In this document: in pieces, positions 40,046-40,277 of the stretch | How positions within the stretch are numbered: the stretch's first letter is position 1 | How the letters are laid out: the number at the start of each line of letters is the position of its first letter | Assembly: GCA_021163505.1 (NCBI GenBank) | Contig: JAGGVE010000020.1 | Location: 1-40,277, forward strand | From: Candidatus Iainarchaeum sp. | GTDB taxonomy: Archaea; Iainarchaeota; Iainarchaeia; Iainarchaeales; DTGL01 | Length of the DNA: 40,277 nucleotides | Direction: 5' to 3' | The notes under the pieces: generated by a model | Told to the model about the DNA's origin: nothing | Seen by the model: the letters and a program-made list of their open reading frames with translations, nothing else | Database searches by the model: none | Made by a program: the position numbers and the translations under genes

Positions 40046-40277
40046 ATGAAAAAATTGCTCTTGCTTAGTATAAGTATTTCATTTTTTGCGTTTGTTTTAG
40101 TTTCGAATGTTTTTGCCCAAACAGCGCAAACACAGGTTGCTTGCAAATATGATTGGGACTGCAGACATCTAGATCATTTTGTGAAATTGGATCAGAATGT
40201 TTGTGTAGGCCCAGAAAAGGTGTTTGATGGTAGGAGCGATCCAATATTGCCAAGGAGAGGTTATGTATTTCTTGACC
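40046..40277 (+). CDS. Exported protein, N-terminal fragment at window edge
   Basis: I translated this from ATG 40046 to the right edge (77 codons, no stop). GGGGGTG (40034-40040) is the ribosome binding site 5 bases upstream, while an earlier ATG at 40032 meets a stop. A signal peptide (MKKLLLLSISISFFAFVLVS, then NVFA) with likely cleavage after VFA is followed by QTAQTQVACKYDWDCRHLDHF, a cysteine-containing mature start. It diverges from the giant surface protein, so it may also belong to the cell envelope. No family can be named from this fragment. Confidence 0.8.
   Translation, partial: MKKLLLLSISISFFAFVLVSNVFAQTAQTQVACKYDWDCRHLDHFVKLDQNVCVGPEKVFDGRSDPILPRRGYVFLD

Overview
The window is archaeal chromosomal DNA, AT-rich with short intergenic gaps. 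The evidence is a TFIIB-type factor with zinc ribbon and two cyclin folds, ribosomal proteins eS8, eL33 and eL42, an archaeal histone, a Cgi121-like KEOPS subunit, a Hef-type helicase/nuclease pair, RibL, a tetraether-lipid-synthase-like radical SAM enzyme, TATA boxes about 25 bp before inferred transcription starts, GGTG-type ribosome binding sites and a tRNA with a canonical bulge-helix-bulge intron. eL33 together with Hef, compact gene packing and folate rather than methanopterin genes would fit a DPANN-type lineage or another euryarchaeal relative. That placement is inference and no phylogeny was possible.

Layout. 1-1209: a tyrosine integrase, cut by the window edge, reads away from the 3' end of an intron-containing tRNA-Asp. 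This looks like one border of an integrated element that extends to the left. 1210-2532: an AT-rich radical SAM gene and a broken YbaK-like deacylase gene. 2533-6898: a tRNA-methyltransferase-like gene and the Tes homologue in one operon, then tRNA-Ser, a small methyltransferase, an EF-Tu-domain-2-like protein and tRNA-Leu. 6978-9530: a small basic protein, a DUF59 protein, a ferredoxin, a membrane-anchored thioredoxin-fold protein and an orphan ribbon-helix-helix protein. 9630-12600: purA, a class I isoprenoid-synthase-like protein and a RelE-type toxin-antitoxin pair. 12659-15426: two tandem RimK-like ATP-grasp genes, one with all metal ligands lost, divergent from a retropepsin-like protease and a GNAT acetyltransferase. 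15440-18472: ribL, a Yip1-like membrane protein, a small anchored exported protein and an m5C RNA methyltransferase with a separate PUA-like partner. 18527-25203: a folate/purine block (5-FCL, glyA, a membrane protein, folC, purB) and cysS. 25269-28912: a Kef-type antiporter, VapBC with a 30-bp palindromic operator, Hsp20 and RNase HII. 29026-32839: an information-processing block (eL33, TFB, eS8, Cgi121, eL42, a winged-helix protein). 32844-36644: tRNA-Gly with C33, split Hef, an M48 protease and a histone. 36671-40277: a giant surface protein and the start of another exported protein.

Functional themes. (1) Membrane lipid chemistry: a Tes homologue and an isoprenoid-synthase-fold protein. 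(2) One-carbon and purine metabolism: glyA, 5-FCL, folC, a possible folate or pterin importer, purA and purB. (3) Replication and repair: the split Hef genes and RNase HII all carry PIP-box-like peptides, which suggests PCNA recruitment. (4) A candidate peptide-ligation/proteolysis module: an active ATP-grasp, a dead ATP-grasp paralogue and a divergent retropepsin. The last theme is the best candidate for an under-described system. No CRISPR array, rRNA or complete insertion sequence was seen, and no stretch over 300 bases lacks a gene.
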